The position numbers were made by a program, and so were the translations under genes. A DNA stretch of 35,198 nucleotides, taken from the NCBI GenBank assembly GCA_940588625.1, contig CALNPU010000018.1, positions 1 to 35,198 of the forward strand, in the 5' to 3' direction. This stretch comes from an uncultured Caballeronia sp. (GTDB lineage Bacteria > Pseudomonadota > Gammaproteobacteria > Burkholderiales > Burkholderiaceae). Shown here in pieces: positions 9,864 through 20,327 of this stretch. Each line of letters begins with the position of its first letter. Position 1 is the stretch's first letter. The notes beneath the pieces were generated by a model. That model saw only the letters and a program-made list of their open reading frames with translations. It was not told the DNA's origin and did not search any database.

Positions 9864-9884
9864 AATATGAGCTAAGCTCATATT
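9864..9884. promoter_or_regulatory. 21-bp perfect palindrome, TetR operator
   Basis: Arms AATATGAGCT and AGCTCATATT flank a single central A and are perfectly complementary over 10 bp. The site lies 26 bp from the start of the hydrolase gene (minus) and just upstream of the TetR gene (plus), the normal position of a TetR-family operator controlling both promoters. It has stayed perfect although both flanking genes are broken. Confidence 0.75.
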
Positions 9885-9924
9885 TTGAAACTCGCGTTCC
9901 GGGATTTCGCGCGAGGCTAGAAAT

Positions 9925-10478
9925 ATCACGAAAAAACAAGCACTTAAAAGGATAGAGCCTCGGCAAGCGCGCTCTCAGCACAAGGTGGAAGCGGCCATGC
10001 AGTTGCTTGAGGCCGGCGAGATAAATGCGCTCACGACGAATGCCATGGCGGCGAAAGCCGGCGTCAGCATCGGCATGCTTTACCAATACTTCGACAGCAA
10101 GCATGCGCTACTGGACGCACTGGTGGCGCGCGAACTCCGCGCCATGGCGGACAAGATCGTTGATTCGGTGAAGCGCGAGACGCCCACATCGCCTGGCGGC
10201 CGGAATCGCTTTCACCGGTTGCTGATCATCATGCGTAGATCAGCACACCAGGCGGACGTCTGGCGCCGATGTACGCGCAATTGATCGAACTTTGCACCGC
10301 CGACGGGTTAGCGGCTCCGGGCAGCGACACGCGCCAACTCACCTCAGCGGAAGGCTTTGTTTTGCCCTACGCCATTGCAGGAGGTGGAAGGCGCGTTAGT
10401 ACAGTTGGTGATCGGATTTATGGCCTGCACCGCCCCGATCCCCGCAACCGGCGGATCGTCGCCGCTTTCCGCGCGTAA
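9925..10478 (+). pseudogene. TetR-family transcriptional repressor, frameshifted, start codon in doubt
   Basis: The DNA-binding domain is clear: RSQHKVEAAMQLLEAG, then NALTTNAMAAKAGVSIGMLYQYFDSKHALLDALVARE, the TetR helix-turn-helix. The basic leader KKQALKRIEPRQARSQHK extends upstream of any ATG. The frame reaches ATC at 9925-9927, eight bases after GAGG (9913-9916), so an original ATG may have mutated to ATC. A GTG at 9985 is too short for the domain. The ligand domain shifts frame near 10235 (it should join STPGGRLAPMYAQLIELC) and again near 10395, where GGVEGALVQLVIGF is in another frame. The C-terminus ends at 10478. It would have repressed the divergent hydrolase from the palindrome between them. 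Not functional as written. Confidence 0.8.
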
Positions 10479-10612
10479 ATGACCAAAACGGCGAGTTGTT
10501 GACGCTTTCGGCGTTCCCATCTAATGGCAGAGACTTCGCGGAGCCTGGCGGCGCAAGTTCGAAGTTGTTAAGTGGATCCCGACATATTTCTCGTCACTCT
10601 CTGATATCCCTT

Positions 10613-10640
10613 CTTGAAATTACCGATCAGTGTGCCATAT
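10613..10640 (+). promoter_or_regulatory. Sigma32-like heat-shock promoter of groESL
   Basis: CTTGAAA at 10613-10619 and GCCATAT at 10634-10640, separated by 14 bases, match the RpoH pattern (CTTGAAA and CCCCATNT). The distance to the CIRCE element immediately downstream places the transcription start in or just before that operator. Seen directly; its activity is inferred. Confidence 0.65.
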
Positions 10641-10642
10641 AC

Positions 10643-10669
10643 TTGGCACTCACCGCATGAGAGTGCTAA
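10643..10669. promoter_or_regulatory. CIRCE operator for HrcA
   Basis: TTGGCACTC, nine bases, then GAGTGCTAA. This differs from the consensus TTAGCACTC-N9-GAGTGCTAA at one position. It lies about 80 bp before groES and three bases after the sigma32-like -10, so HrcA bound here would block the heat-shock promoter. Dual RpoH/HrcA control of groESL is known in several betaproteobacteria. Confidence 0.85.
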
Positions 10670-10751
10670 CGGTTTTCCGGCCGGTGAGTTTTAGCTCACT
10701 GGACGGGTTTCCCAAGTTTTTTATATAGTCTCAGTTAAGAGAGGAGTGTGT

Positions 10752-11042
10752 ATGAACCTTCGTCCTTTGCATGATCGCGTCATCGTCAAGCGTCTGGATC
10801 AGGAAACCAAGACTGCGTCGGGCCTCATCATTCCCGACGCTGCAGCTGAAAAGCCGGATCAAGGCGAGATCCTGGCCGTCGGCCCGGGCAAGCGCGATGA
10901 CAAGGGTACGCAAAACGCCCTCGACGTCAAAGTGGGCGACCGCGTGCTGTTCGGTAAATACGCTGGTCAGACCGTCAAGGTCGACGGGAATGAACTGCTC
11001 GTGATGCGCGAAGAAGACATCATGGCTGTCCTGGTCAAGTAA
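10752..11042 (+). CDS. groES: Co-chaperonin GroES
   Basis: The ATG at 10752 is the true start, because GAGGAG lies at 10741-10746 with five bases of spacing; a GTG in frame inside that site is not used. The 96-residue product [20 protein letters not shown] has the mobile loop [20 protein letters not shown] (about residues 17-36), the roof region and the C-terminal [16 protein letters not shown]. It is full length. GroES is the cytoplasmic heptameric lid of GroEL and is essential. It is first in the operon behind the heat-shock promoter and CIRCE; groEL follows after 110 bp with no terminator between. No damage is seen, in contrast with most neighbours. Confidence 0.98.
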   Translation: MNLRPLHDRVIVKRLDQETKTASGLIIPDAAAEKPDQGEILAVGPGKRDDKGTQNALDVKVGDRVLFGKYAGQTVKVDGNELLVMREEDIMAVLVK

Positions 11043-11131
11043 ATCCCTTCAAGTCCATTCGGCTTTCCCGACCGGGTGATCGAACCGCTCAAGCTAATCT
11101 CGACCGGCCCTCGGACAAGCCAGAAAACTGA

Positions 11132-12784
<1,653 letters not shown>

Positions 12785-12849
12785 TTTCCGGCCTAGCCTG
12801 AATTACAGGGTAGCGCGAGCTTCTTCGGGAGTCCGGTGTTTCCCCAAAA

Positions 12850-12884
12850 GAAAAACCCCGCATCGGCAACGATGCGGGTTTTTT
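12850..12884. terminator. Rho-independent terminator after groEL
   Basis: CCCGCATCG (12857-12865), loop GCAA and CGATGCGGG (12870-12878), followed by six T and preceded by an A-tract, so it can work in both directions. It ends the groESL transcript on the plus strand and may also serve the minus-strand genes converging from the right. Confidence 0.93.
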
Positions 12885-12905
12885 GTGGGCTTAAGAAACG
12901 CCCGG

Positions 12906-13314
12906 CTACTTGTTGTTCTGTGCTCGCATCTGTTCGGCGATTGCCTTGTAGTCGTAGGTCGGATAGAACTCGGTCCGGTAGCCTTCCCACGCGGTATTTA
13001 TCGGCGGGAACGCGCAGCGTGACCACCTGGCCGATACCCATCATCACGTACCACGAAACCACCTGAACGCCCGTTGGCGGAAACGCCTTGAAGAAGCCTT
13101 GCTCCTTCAGTTGTTTGTTGATCTTCGGCAGCGTTTTCGACTGATCCTGCTTCAGGAAAATGGTCAGCAAAAAGGTCCTGTCGCCGACGGGCGTAGCGTT
13201 CGAATTCGTGTTTTCAGCAGGAGCGGGAGCCGTCTGGGCGAACGCCGCAGCGGAACTGAGGGCCAGCGCACCTGCAATAAGCCGCGCACCCAGCCATTTT
13301 CTGCACTCAAGCAG
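12906..13314 (-). pseudogene. Small exported hypothetical protein, frameshifted near the C-terminus
   Basis: A signal peptide is visible (RKWLGARLIAGALALSSAAAFAQ). It is followed by TAPAPAENTNSNATPVGDRT, a conserved-looking core FLLTIFLKQDQSKTLPKINKQ, GFFKAFPPTGVQVVSWYVMM, and GIGQVVTLRVPADK. There, near 12995, the frame breaks. The other frame supplies INTAWEGYRTEFYPTYDYKA and IAEQMRAQNNK before the TAG at 12906-12908. No convincing start codon with ribosome site lies before the signal sequence; the frame runs back into the end of the neighbouring DUF72 gene, so the start may also be lost. About 130 residues in all, periplasmic, function unknown. It converges on the groEL terminator. Confidence 0.55.
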
Positions 13315-14080
13315 CGGCGTTCTCCCTGATGGGCAGCGCGTTGAACTGGGCGTGGCCGGCGGCGGTGTTGTCGAAGATGCACCATACTTCGTGCGTTTTT
13401 TTGCCCGGTCGTGCAGCGTGAGCGTGAGGGCATCGAGGTAGGGGTATTCGTACGACGACTGGTACATCTCCGGCGAGCCGTGCAGCCGGAAATACACCAG
13501 CGACGTATCCGCCCGATGCGTGATGAAACAATCATCGGGTTGCGGATCGGCATCGACGTAAGCGATCTTTTTTGATTTGAGCAACGTGGCCGCGTCTTTC
13601 GCGAACCAGCTCCCGGGCCGTGCTTCCAGCGCGATCAGAATGTCCGTGCGTTCACGCATCGATGTAGAAAACGACCGGACCGCGTCCGGATCGGATACCA
13701 GGCTGGGCGGCAGTTGCACAAGCCAGCAGCCGAGCGTACTACCCAGTTCAGTCGCGGATTCGAGGAAGGCGTCGAGCAGCGGCTCGCAATTGACGAGGCG
13801 TGCGTCGTGCGTAATGGCCTTCGGGATTTTCACGGAAAAGCGAAACGTGTTGGGCACGCTATCGCGCCAGCGGGCATACGTTTCCGCCCGATGCGGCCGG
13901 TAAAAGCTGGAGTCGATTTCGACGCAGGTCAGCATCTGCGAATAACGGGCGAGGTGCGTACCGTACCGCGCCGGGGAAGTGTTCCGCGACCGCTTCCGTG
14001 ATACCCCAGCCAGCGCAGCCGACTCGTATGGGGCCGGGGCTGTGCTTGAGTGGGTGGAGCGATGTTTTGCGCAGCGGCAT
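13307..14080 (-). pseudogene. DUF72 (YecE-like) protein, two frameshifts
   Basis: Starts at 14080 (MPLRKTSLHPLKHSPGP) with the family opening IRVGCAGWGITEAVAEHFPG. It then meets a perfect 5-bp tandem duplication (GTACC twice, 13958-13967); removing one copy restores GTHLARYSQMLTCVEIDSSF. The central TIM-barrel-like part is open: YRPHRAETYARWRDSVPNTF, RFSVKIPKAITHDARL, LGCWLVQLPPSLVSDPDAV, VYFRLHGSPEMYQSSYEYPY. A second shift sits at an A-run near 13400, after which the correct frame gives THEVWCIFDNTAAGHAQFNA and ends at 13307. The family is widespread and of unknown biochemical function. Family call is firm; dead as written. Confidence 0.85.
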
Positions 14081-14208
14081 GTGTCAGTCTTGCTCCAGGA
14101 AAGTATCAGTGGTGGGCTTCGCCCGGCATAACGGAGGGTGTATCGACCACCACGGGTGGTGTCTCGTCGTCATCGTTCAAACACGCCCAGAAAAATCGAT
14201 CCGGCAAA

Positions 14209-14945
14209 TCAGCGCCCGTGCCGTGCCTGAAGGCGGCGCGCCTGGAACACATATTCCTGTGCTTCACGCGCGGCTTCAGCAGGCTCCTGCCCGTTGGCGA
14301 GCAACGCAGCGATGGCGGACCCGAGCGTGTCGGTAATGTCCATCATGCGGTGCGCGGTCCGGTCCCACGTGTCCTGCCGGATCTGGCCTTCCTCGCCGTA
14401 AAGCGTGAGCGTGTTCACATGCCGATGCGTGCCCGTTTCCGTCGCCAGGATGTACTCGCAGCCTTGCGACAGCAAATGCGAGATCGCGGGCGTCGAGCGT
14501 GGGCGCTTCGGCGTCGCTGTCGGGCTGCGCGAGCTGCAGGAGCGTGGCGTGATCGGCGACGAGCATGGTGGTTTGCGGCACCAGCAAATCCGCCATAGAT
14601 TCGCGCAATTCGTCCGCCGCCAGGACGTGTTCGTCGGCGAGCGTGAAGTCGGGTGCGAGGATCAGCGGCACGTCTCGTAATCGGCGACCACTTCCGCACG
14701 CGTCGCCGCGCCGATCTTGAAGGCCGCTACCGGCATATCTTCCAGCAACATGCGGGCCTGAGTGCCAACGGTGTCGGGGTCGAGCCCGGTGACTTCGTCG
14801 CAGGTCGCCGAGTCGCGCACGGTGTAACCGGTCAGGACAGTCAGCCCGTGGCAGCCCATGCTGGCAAGTGCAGCAGGTCTGTCTGCAGGCCGGAGCCGCC
14901 GGACAGGCCAAAAGTTAGAACAATAGCAGGGGTGTCGCTGGGCAT
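14209..14945 (-). pseudogene. thiD: Hydroxymethylpyrimidine/phosphomethylpyrimidine kinase (ThiD-like), three frameshifts
   Basis: From the ATG at 14943-14945 the protein reads MPSDTPAIVLTFGLSGGSGL QTDLL, the ribokinase-fold opening with the SGGSG(L/I)Q motif. One or more bases are missing near 14875, after which ASMGCHGLTVLTGYTVRD and ARMLLEDMPVAAFKIGAA follow in another frame. A second shift near 14683 leads to LILAPDFTLADEHVLAADEL and LVPQTTMLVADHATLLQLAQ. A third near 14478 leads to GCEYILATETGTHRHVNTLT and the substrate/ATP region DRTAHRMMDITDTLGSAIAA before the stop at 14209. ThiD phosphorylates HMP and HMP-P in thiamine synthesis. The last part is the least typical of ThiD, so a paralogue is possible. 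Divergent from rubredoxin, as in related genomes. Confidence 0.75.
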
Positions 14946-15297
14946 CGGAATATTCGTGGGTTCAATCTATCGGCTATTCAAGCGGTCGGACCAGGAGTCG
15001 ACTCAAACTGTATGATTATGCGGCCTAAAGTAGCGCAGACACATGAGATGGCCTTTTTTTGCACCAAAGCGGGTTGATTGATCGCGCAAAACCAGCGCAA
15101 CGAAGGACCGATACTTGCTGCGAGGGTGTCGCGGACTGTGTAGCGCTTGAGCTAGCTGTGCCGCCGAGGGACCGGCGATGCTCGAAAGCCGTCCGAATCC
15201 CGGCCGATCGGCCAGCGCTGCTGCATTGCTAGGCATCGCGCCGCCAAACCGGTACCATCATGCACTCATTTAACCGATTGCCCGACGCGACATAAGT
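14946..15297. other. Intergenic region between divergent thiD-like gene and rubredoxin gene
   Basis: About 350 bases with no gene that I can support on either strand. It must contain the promoters for the two divergent genes, but I see no confident -35/-10 pair. A seven-T run at about 15055-15061 is present without an obvious stem before it. Confidence 0.4.
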
Positions 15298-15468
15298 ATG
15301 GAATACAGAAGCTGGATGTGCCTGATTTGTGGCTGGATTTATGACGAAGAAGCGGGACTGCCCGAGGAAGGATTTGCGCCGGGCACTCGCTGGGAAGACG
15401 TTCCAATCAACTGGACGTGTCCCGAATGCGGCGCACGCAAGGAAGACTTCGAAATGGTCCAGATCTGA
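15298..15468 (+). CDS. rubA: Rubredoxin
   Basis: A 56-residue protein starting at ATG 15298. The two iron-binding knuckles are present: MCLICGWIYDEEAGLPEEG (CxxCG at residues 8-11) and WTCPECGARKEDFEMV (CPxCG near residue 41). Conserved GTRWEDVP lies between them, so the single Fe(Cys)4 site is complete. Rubredoxins are small cytoplasmic electron carriers, for example to alkane hydroxylases or oxygen-defence enzymes. No clear Shine-Dalgarno sequence precedes the start. It is intact. In Ralstonia and Burkholderia relatives the gene usually sits between thiD and the pilG-pilL twitching cluster, which is missing here apart from one wrecked gene downstream. Confidence 0.97.
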   Translation: MEYRSWMCLICGWIYDEEAGLPEEGFAPGTRWEDVPINWTCPECGARKEDFEMVQI

Positions 15469-15499
15469 GCAAAGGCTCGGACGTCGTGAAGGAACAACC

Positions 15500-15532
15500 G
15501 CGCCGCATGTATGGGATGCCTTCATGCGGCGC
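15500..15532 (+). terminator. Hairpin after rubredoxin, possible terminator
   Basis: A 10-bp perfect stem (GCGCCGCATG at 15500-15509 with CATGCGGCGC at 15523-15532) and a 13-base loop lie 31 bases after the rubredoxin stop. It lacks a T-tract, so it could be a weak or Rho-assisted terminator or simply an RNA-stabilising hairpin. Confidence 0.45.
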
Positions 15533-15818
15533 GCCTAGCCTAGTTTACATGCGGGCAAATAAATAAGTCGTGCGGTTCGCGCAGCTCGACCTTTAGTGGT
15601 TCGCGGCGCGCATGATGGTCAGTTAGACCACGGTTAGACCAGTGAGCAGGAACGCTTGGTCAGCGAGTTGGCTCGACCCGACTCGACTCTTCCGGCGTGT
15701 GTCCGGGTTTTATCGCCAGAGGGGATGCAGCGGCATGCATCGGCGAAAATACGCCCGGGTTCGATCAAGATCCATCCGATGCATGGCGTCACGCCGCGCG
15801 TCGGCTCGTGAGCGTTCC
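15533..15818. other. Gene-poor stretch, possible deletion scar of the pil chemotaxis cluster
   Basis: Nothing codes convincingly here. In related genomes I expect pilG, pilH, pilI and pilJ between rubredoxin and the next recognisable gene; none of their motifs (receiver aspartate region, CheW fold, MCP hairpin) is visible. The simplest reading is a multi-kilobase deletion ending in this interval. That is inferred from gene-order knowledge, not seen directly. Confidence 0.35.
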
Positions 15819-17165
15819 ATGACAACTCAATCCGGCTTGAGCAACACGTTCCAGGCATTGCCCAATCCGCGCGGGGGCGCCGTGCGGATTGCGGAGATGG
15901 CGCTGACCGGACGCCCTGCACGCATTCGTGCGCGAAGGCGACACGCTCGATGTCCTGCGCCGCGCGGGATTGGCGCGTTGCAGTCGGTCGGCTGGCTGCC
16001 GGCGCAGCGTTTTGGCGAGACCTTGGTGCTGGTGTCACCGCTTGCCAGGCTCAGCGACAAAAATCGCAACCAGTTCGCCGAGGCGCTGCGTGATTTCAGC
16101 GCGGTCGTGGAACGCCGCAATCTGCGTGAGCTTGCCTGCTCCACGCTCCTGTTCGAGCATTATCGCGCATGCGCTGATGGCCGCGCATGCCCGGGCCGTG
16201 CCCGTTTCCTTCGATGACCTTGCGATCGCTGGCCGCGCCATTCCGCCGGCTACGCTGCGTTCCATTTCCTCCGAGCGCTTGCCCGCGTGCGGGCGCACTA
16301 CGAGCGTGCACTGCTTGCTGCTGTGCTCGAAGGCGGGCGAATTGAAGGGGGAGGCGGAAATCGTTTCTATCCTCGACGCCTGTCTCGCCGATCTTGCCGG
16401 TCCCGATCCTACGATTTCTGGCGTCTTGCGGGCGCAGTTGTCGGAGCATTGCGGTTACACCCCGATGACGATAACCCTGCCGACGCGCGTCGTCTGTACG
16501 CTCGCTTCAATCTGGTTCTGGCCGACCGCGCACGGTTTGTCGCAGCGCCCAAGTCCCCGGGTGCGTGCCGCGCTGGCGCTGTTGTGGCAGGATTACGGGT
16601 TATACGGCGCGTCGGCAGAGGCTTCGGTTCAGGTCGACGGCGCGATTATGGTCTCACCGTGGACTGGCATGTTGCGGCGTCGCAGGCGTTCGAGGAAGCG
16701 TGGGAGCGCAATGCGGAGCAGGCGCGTGATGCTTCCACGCGCGATCTGGGCGTATTGCGCGTGAACGCGGTTGCGTACGAAGATTTTCTGACGAGCACCG
16801 AGCCGGTGATCGGCGCGTTGATCGAGCATGGGATGTCGGCGCGCGAGGCTGGGCGCATTGATGTGTCTGCTGCGCTCAAGGCAGCCGACGCGGCGTATCG
16901 CCTGGGCGGGGCGGCGTGTGCGATAGGGCTGGGTCATGTCGCGTTGTTGGCCGCCACGCTTGGGTTCGCGTGGCGGCGGATTGCGTACGAGGCGCAGACA
17001 ACGCCGGAGAGCTCACCGCTCGATGCCGCGATTCCCGAGAAGGCTGCTCAGGCGCTGGGTGCAATGCTGCATCAGGCTGTGGCGGGGATTGCGCCTTCGG
17101 AGGGCGGGGCGTTGGTGGCGGCGCTGACTGCGATGATCGAAAGAGGTATTGCTGTCGCGCGATAG
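15819..17165 (+). pseudogene. PilL/FimL-like twitching-chemotaxis protein remnant, multiply frameshifted
   Basis: The ATG at 15819 begins MTTQSGLSNTFQALPNPRGG. The protein can be followed through at least five frame changes: DALHAFVREGDTLDVLRRAG, QSVGWLPAQRFGETLVLVSP, SDKNRNQFAEALRDFSAVVE, LMAAHARAVPVSFDDLAIAG, YDFWRLAGAVVGALRLHPDD, ADARRLYARFNLVLADRAR, and a long open C-terminus from DYGLTVDWHVAASQAFEEAW to the TAG at 17163-17165. The DFWRLA...ARRLYARFNL pattern resembles the N-terminal repeats of PilL/ChpA or FimL. The location after rubredoxin and before phrB agrees with the place of that gene in Ralstonia. No Hpt, kinase or receiver domain is present. About 450 codons remain. The family call is tentative; that it is a broken large helical protein is clear. 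Confidence 0.4.
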
Positions 17166-17220
17166 TTTTTTCGCTCACACTTAGCAGCAGAATTCGTACG
17201 TAAGCGTCGGCTTAACTGCG

Positions 17221-18674
17221 CTACTTGACCGCGGCATACCGCGCGAGCATGACTTTGCGCGCGGTATCGTGATTGACTACCGGCATCGGATAGTCAGCGC
17301 CTAGCGCAATCTTCGCCGCCTTCAGCGCATCCGGTTTTGCTTTCCACGGCGCATGGATGTCTTTATCCGGCAGCGCCGCGAGTTCCGGCACGTAATGACG
17401 GATGAACTTGCCCCGTGTATCGAATTTCTCCGACTGCGTGACCGGATTGAAAATGCGGAAATACGGCAGTGCGTCGCAACCGCTCGACGACGCCCATTGC
17501 CACTCGCCATTATTCGATGACAGCTCGAAGTCGTTCAGCAGTGACTTGAAATATTGCTCCCCGCGCCGCCAGTCAAGCCCCAGAGATCTTTGGTGAGGAA
17601 ACTCGCCACGACCATCCGCAAGCGGTTATGCATGTAACCCGACTGATTGATCTGGCGCATTGCAGCATCGACTAGCGGGTAACCCGTCCGGCCTTCGCAC
17701 CAGGCGGCGAAATTGGCATCGGCGGCATCTCCTGTTTCCCACTCGATACGGTCGTATTCCGGTCCGAACGCCTTGTGGTCGCCCGGCATGCCGACATACG
17801 GGAAATGGTGCAGCAACGAAAAATAGAAGTCGCGCCAGATCAATTCGGACAGCCACGTTTCTGCACCGCGGTTGCCGTGGCGCTGAGCGTCGTGAGCAGT
17901 GCGAGCAAGTGCGCGAATGGAGATCGTGCCATGCCGCAAATGCACGCTGAGATAGCTCGGACCCTTGACGGAAGGAAGGTTGCGCCTGCGGTCGTAATCG
18001 CCCATGCGGTCGCGGAAATCGTCGAAAAGTTGGAACGCGCCGCTCGATCCGGCCGGCAACGCGGGCGCGTACGCGGCACTGAATCCAAGCGATTCCAGCG
18101 ACGGAATGCTGTGTTTCACGCCAGCTGGCGAGCACGCCAGACAGCCAAGATTTTCTTCCGATGCATACGGCTTCAACGCATCCGGCGTCAGTGAGGCGAA
18201 CCAGTTGCGCTTATAGGGCGCGAACACAGTGTACGGCTTGCCCGCGCCCGTCAGCACGTTGTCCTGATGAAAAATGACCTGGTCCTTGAACGTGAAAAAC
18301 GCCACGTCCGCACTGGCCAGTTTTTCCCCGATATCCTCGTCTCGCGCCTTCGCCGACGGCTCGTAGTCGCGATTCGTGAATACTGCGTCAACGCTGCATT
18401 CCCGGGCCAGCGCCGGGATCTCGTGCGACGGCGCGCCGTGCCGTACCATCAGGCGGCCGCCCGCGTCGCGCAGGGTTTTATCGAGTTCAATCAGGCTGGC
18501 ATGAATAAACGGGACACGATGATCGTTTTGAGGAAGAGGCGAGAGAATTTCGCTGTCGAAAACGAAGGCGCACAGCACCCGGCGACAGCGTGTTACTGCG
18601 TGATAGAGTGCAGCATGGTCTGCTACGCGCAGGTCTCGTCGAAACCAGACTAGCCCCAGATCAAAGTCGGCCAT
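17221..18674 (-). pseudogene. phrB: Deoxyribodipyrimidine photo-lyase with a single frameshift
   Basis: From ATG at 18672-18674, MADFDLGLVWFRRDLRVADH is the class I photolyase start. It is followed by the antenna domain (VFTNRDYEPSAKARDEDI, AGKPYTVFAPYKRNW) and the FAD-binding domain (YLSVHLRHGTISIRALAR, WLSELIWRDFYFSLLHHFP, DAAMRQINQSGYMHNRLRMV VASFLTKDLWG). One base is missing from a G-run near 17580. In the corrected frame LDWRRGEQYFKSLLNDFELS, SNNGEWQWASSSGCDALPYF and RGKFIRHYVPELAALPDKDI complete a protein of about 484 residues ending at 17221. The shift removes the C-terminal FAD-pocket residues around NNGEWQW. Because the only lesion is in a homopolymer, sequencing error is possible here. 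The gene repairs UV-induced pyrimidine dimers using light. Confidence 0.9.
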
Positions 18675-18703
18675 CAAGCGGTGCCTTTGCTAAAATTCGA
18701 ATT

Positions 18704-19282
18704 ATGTCCAAGACTTCTGATCGCATCAATTTGACGAACCAGTTCCTGATCGCCATGCCCAGCATGGCCGATCCTACATTCTCGGGAACGGTAGTCTACC
18801 TTTGCGATCATAGCGAGCGCGGTGCGCTTGGCCTGGTGATCAACCGGCCGACCGACATCGACCTCCAATCGCTTTTCAATCGTATCGACCTGAAACTCGA
18901 GATCGAGCCGCTTGTGCATTTGCCCGTCTATTTCGGCGGTCCGGTGCAGACGGAACGCGGCTTCGTGCTGCACGATCCGGCGGACAGCGACGTCTACACC
19001 TCGTCCATGAGCGTTCCCGGCGGCCTCGCCATGACCACGTCGAAAGACGTGCTCGAAGCGGTTGCGAGCGGCAAGGGGCCCGCACGTTTCCTGCTCACGC
19101 TCGGCCACGCCGGCTGGGGCGCGGGGCAACTGGAAGAGGAAATCGCCAAGAATGGCTGGCTGACGGTTGAAGCCGATCCCCGTATCGTCTTCGACGTGTC
19201 CGCCGAGGACAAGTTGCAAGCGGCGTTGTCGCTGCTCGGCGTTTCGCTCTCCATGCTCTCGGGCGAAGCGGGCCACGCATGA
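18704..19282 (+). CDS. yqgE: YqgE/AlgH family protein
   Basis: Starts at ATG 18704 ([20 protein letters not shown]), 192 residues. Family features are [56 protein letters not shown], and the C-terminal [20 protein letters not shown] and [14 protein letters not shown]. The protein is cytoplasmic and has been described as a possible transcriptional regulator (AlgH), but its biochemical role is unsettled. It is first in a long plus-strand operon and overlaps ruvX by four bases (ATGA). The photolyase gene diverges 29 bp away, so the two promoters must overlap the neighbouring coding ends. Intact. Confidence 0.95.
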   Translation: MSKTSDRINLTNQFLIAMPSMADPTFSGTVVYLCDHSERGALGLVINRPTDIDLQSLFNRIDLKLEIEPLVHLPVYFGGPVQTERGFVLHDPADSDVYTSSMSVPGGLAMTTSKDVLEAVASGKGPARFLLTLGHAGWGAGQLEEEIAKNGWLTVEADPRIVFDVSAEDKLQAALSLLGVSLSMLSGEAGHA

Positions 19283-19734
19283 CGGGTGACGCCCGCGCCG
19301 AGGCCACGCTGCTTGCCTTCGATTATGGCGAGAAACGCATTGGCGTCGCGGTTGGCAATACGTTGACCCGGCACGCGCGGGCGCTGACGGTGCTTGAAAA
19401 CCGCAGCCGCGAATATCGTTTCGAAGTAGTCGGTCAATTAATTGCCGAATGGAAACCCATGACGGTGATTGTCGGCCTGCCCATGCACCCCGACGGCACG
19501 CCGCACGAAATGACCCAACTGGCCACACGTTTCGGCAACCAGTTGAACGGTCGTTTCAGCGTGCCGGTGAGCTGGGTGGACGAGCGGTATTCATCGGTGG
19601 AAGCGAAGACCGAAATGAAGCGCAACGGCATGAAGATGAATGCAAAGGGCCGTTACGATATCGACGCCGAAGCCGCATGTGTCATCCTCCAACAGTATCT
19701 AGACGGACTTGACGACAATCACGAGTTCCATTGA
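19279..19734 (+). CDS. ruvX: RuvX/YqgF Holliday-junction resolvase-like, pre-16S rRNA nuclease
   Basis: 151 residues from the ATG overlapping the yqgE stop. The RNase H-like fold is visible: strand 1 with catalytic aspartate in [54 protein letters not shown] with the second acidic site, and [20 protein letters not shown] with the third. The enzyme finishes the 5' end of 16S rRNA and is usually essential. Length and motifs are normal. The downstream pyrR frame starts inside its last codons, the compact arrangement conserved in Burkholderiales. Intact although pyrR, pyrB and pyrC' after it are not. Confidence 0.95.
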   Translation: MTGDARAEATLLAFDYGEKRIGVAVGNTLTRHARALTVLENRSREYRFEVVGQLIAEWKPMTVIVGLPMHPDGTPHEMTQLATRFGNQLNGRFSVPVSWVDERYSSVEAKTEMKRNGMKMNAKGRYDIDAEAACVILQQYLDGLDDNHEFH

Positions 19735-20271
19735 TGCCGAGGCGCTGTATCGCGAGCTGCTTGGTCAGATTTGCGCAGCTTATGGCGAATCGCTGACACA
19801 AGCGGGCACTCCGGTGCTCGCCGGTATTTATAGCGGCGGCGTGTGGCTGGCCGAACGGCTGGCCAAAGACCTGGACGACGTGGCCGAATTCGGCGTGGTG
19901 AACGTGTCGTTGCATCGCGACGATTACGCAAAAAAGGGCCTGCACAGCCAGGCCAGCTCCACCTCGCTGCCGTTCGAAGTCGACAATCGAAAAATTCTGC
20001 TGATCGACGACGTGCTCTCAACGGGCTGGACCGTCCGCGCAGCCGTTAACGAGCTTTATGATTTCGGCCGTCCGGCTTCTGTGGAACTACTAGCTGTGCT
20101 CGTGATCGCGGCGGCCGCGAGTTGCCCATGGCGGCGCGTTTCACCGGCGGTGTGGTCGACGTACCCGCGAACGCCAATCTTGTGCTCACGCGGCGCGACG
20201 ACGGCACGTTGACGTTCACGACTGAAGCGCACGGATTAAAACCGCGCGCCAACACGAACCGCATCGAATAG
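19709..20271 (+). pseudogene. pyrR: PyrR bifunctional regulator/uracil phosphoribosyltransferase-like, one frameshift
   Basis: The frame opens at TTG 19709 ([20 protein letters not shown]), overlapping ruvX. It carries the PRTase fold: GTPVLAGIYSGGVWLAERLA, SLHRDDYAKKGLHSQA and the PRPP-binding loop KILLIDDVLSTGWTVRAAV. One base is missing near 20103. The correct frame then gives DRGGRELPMAARFTGGVVDV and NLVLTRRDDGTLTFTTEAHG, ending at the TAG at 20269-20271 (187 codons). The shift falls after the PRPP loop and deletes the conserved DRGGRELP motif in translation. PyrR senses uridine nucleotides and sits at the head of pyr operons. In proteobacteria the RNA-binding role is less certain. The lesion is a single base, so it needs read-level confirmation. 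Confidence 0.9.
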
Positions 20272-20327
20272 CAGCAACCACCTCTCCGCTTCCACCCGAC
20301 AAAAAACAAGGTACCACCAGGATCGAC

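Noticed and set aside
12793-13935. One 380-codon minus-strand frame that looks like a single protein
   Set aside because: It is an accidental fusion, by frameshift, of the DUF72 gene's middle and the small exported protein; each part matches a different known frame and the true junctions are visible.
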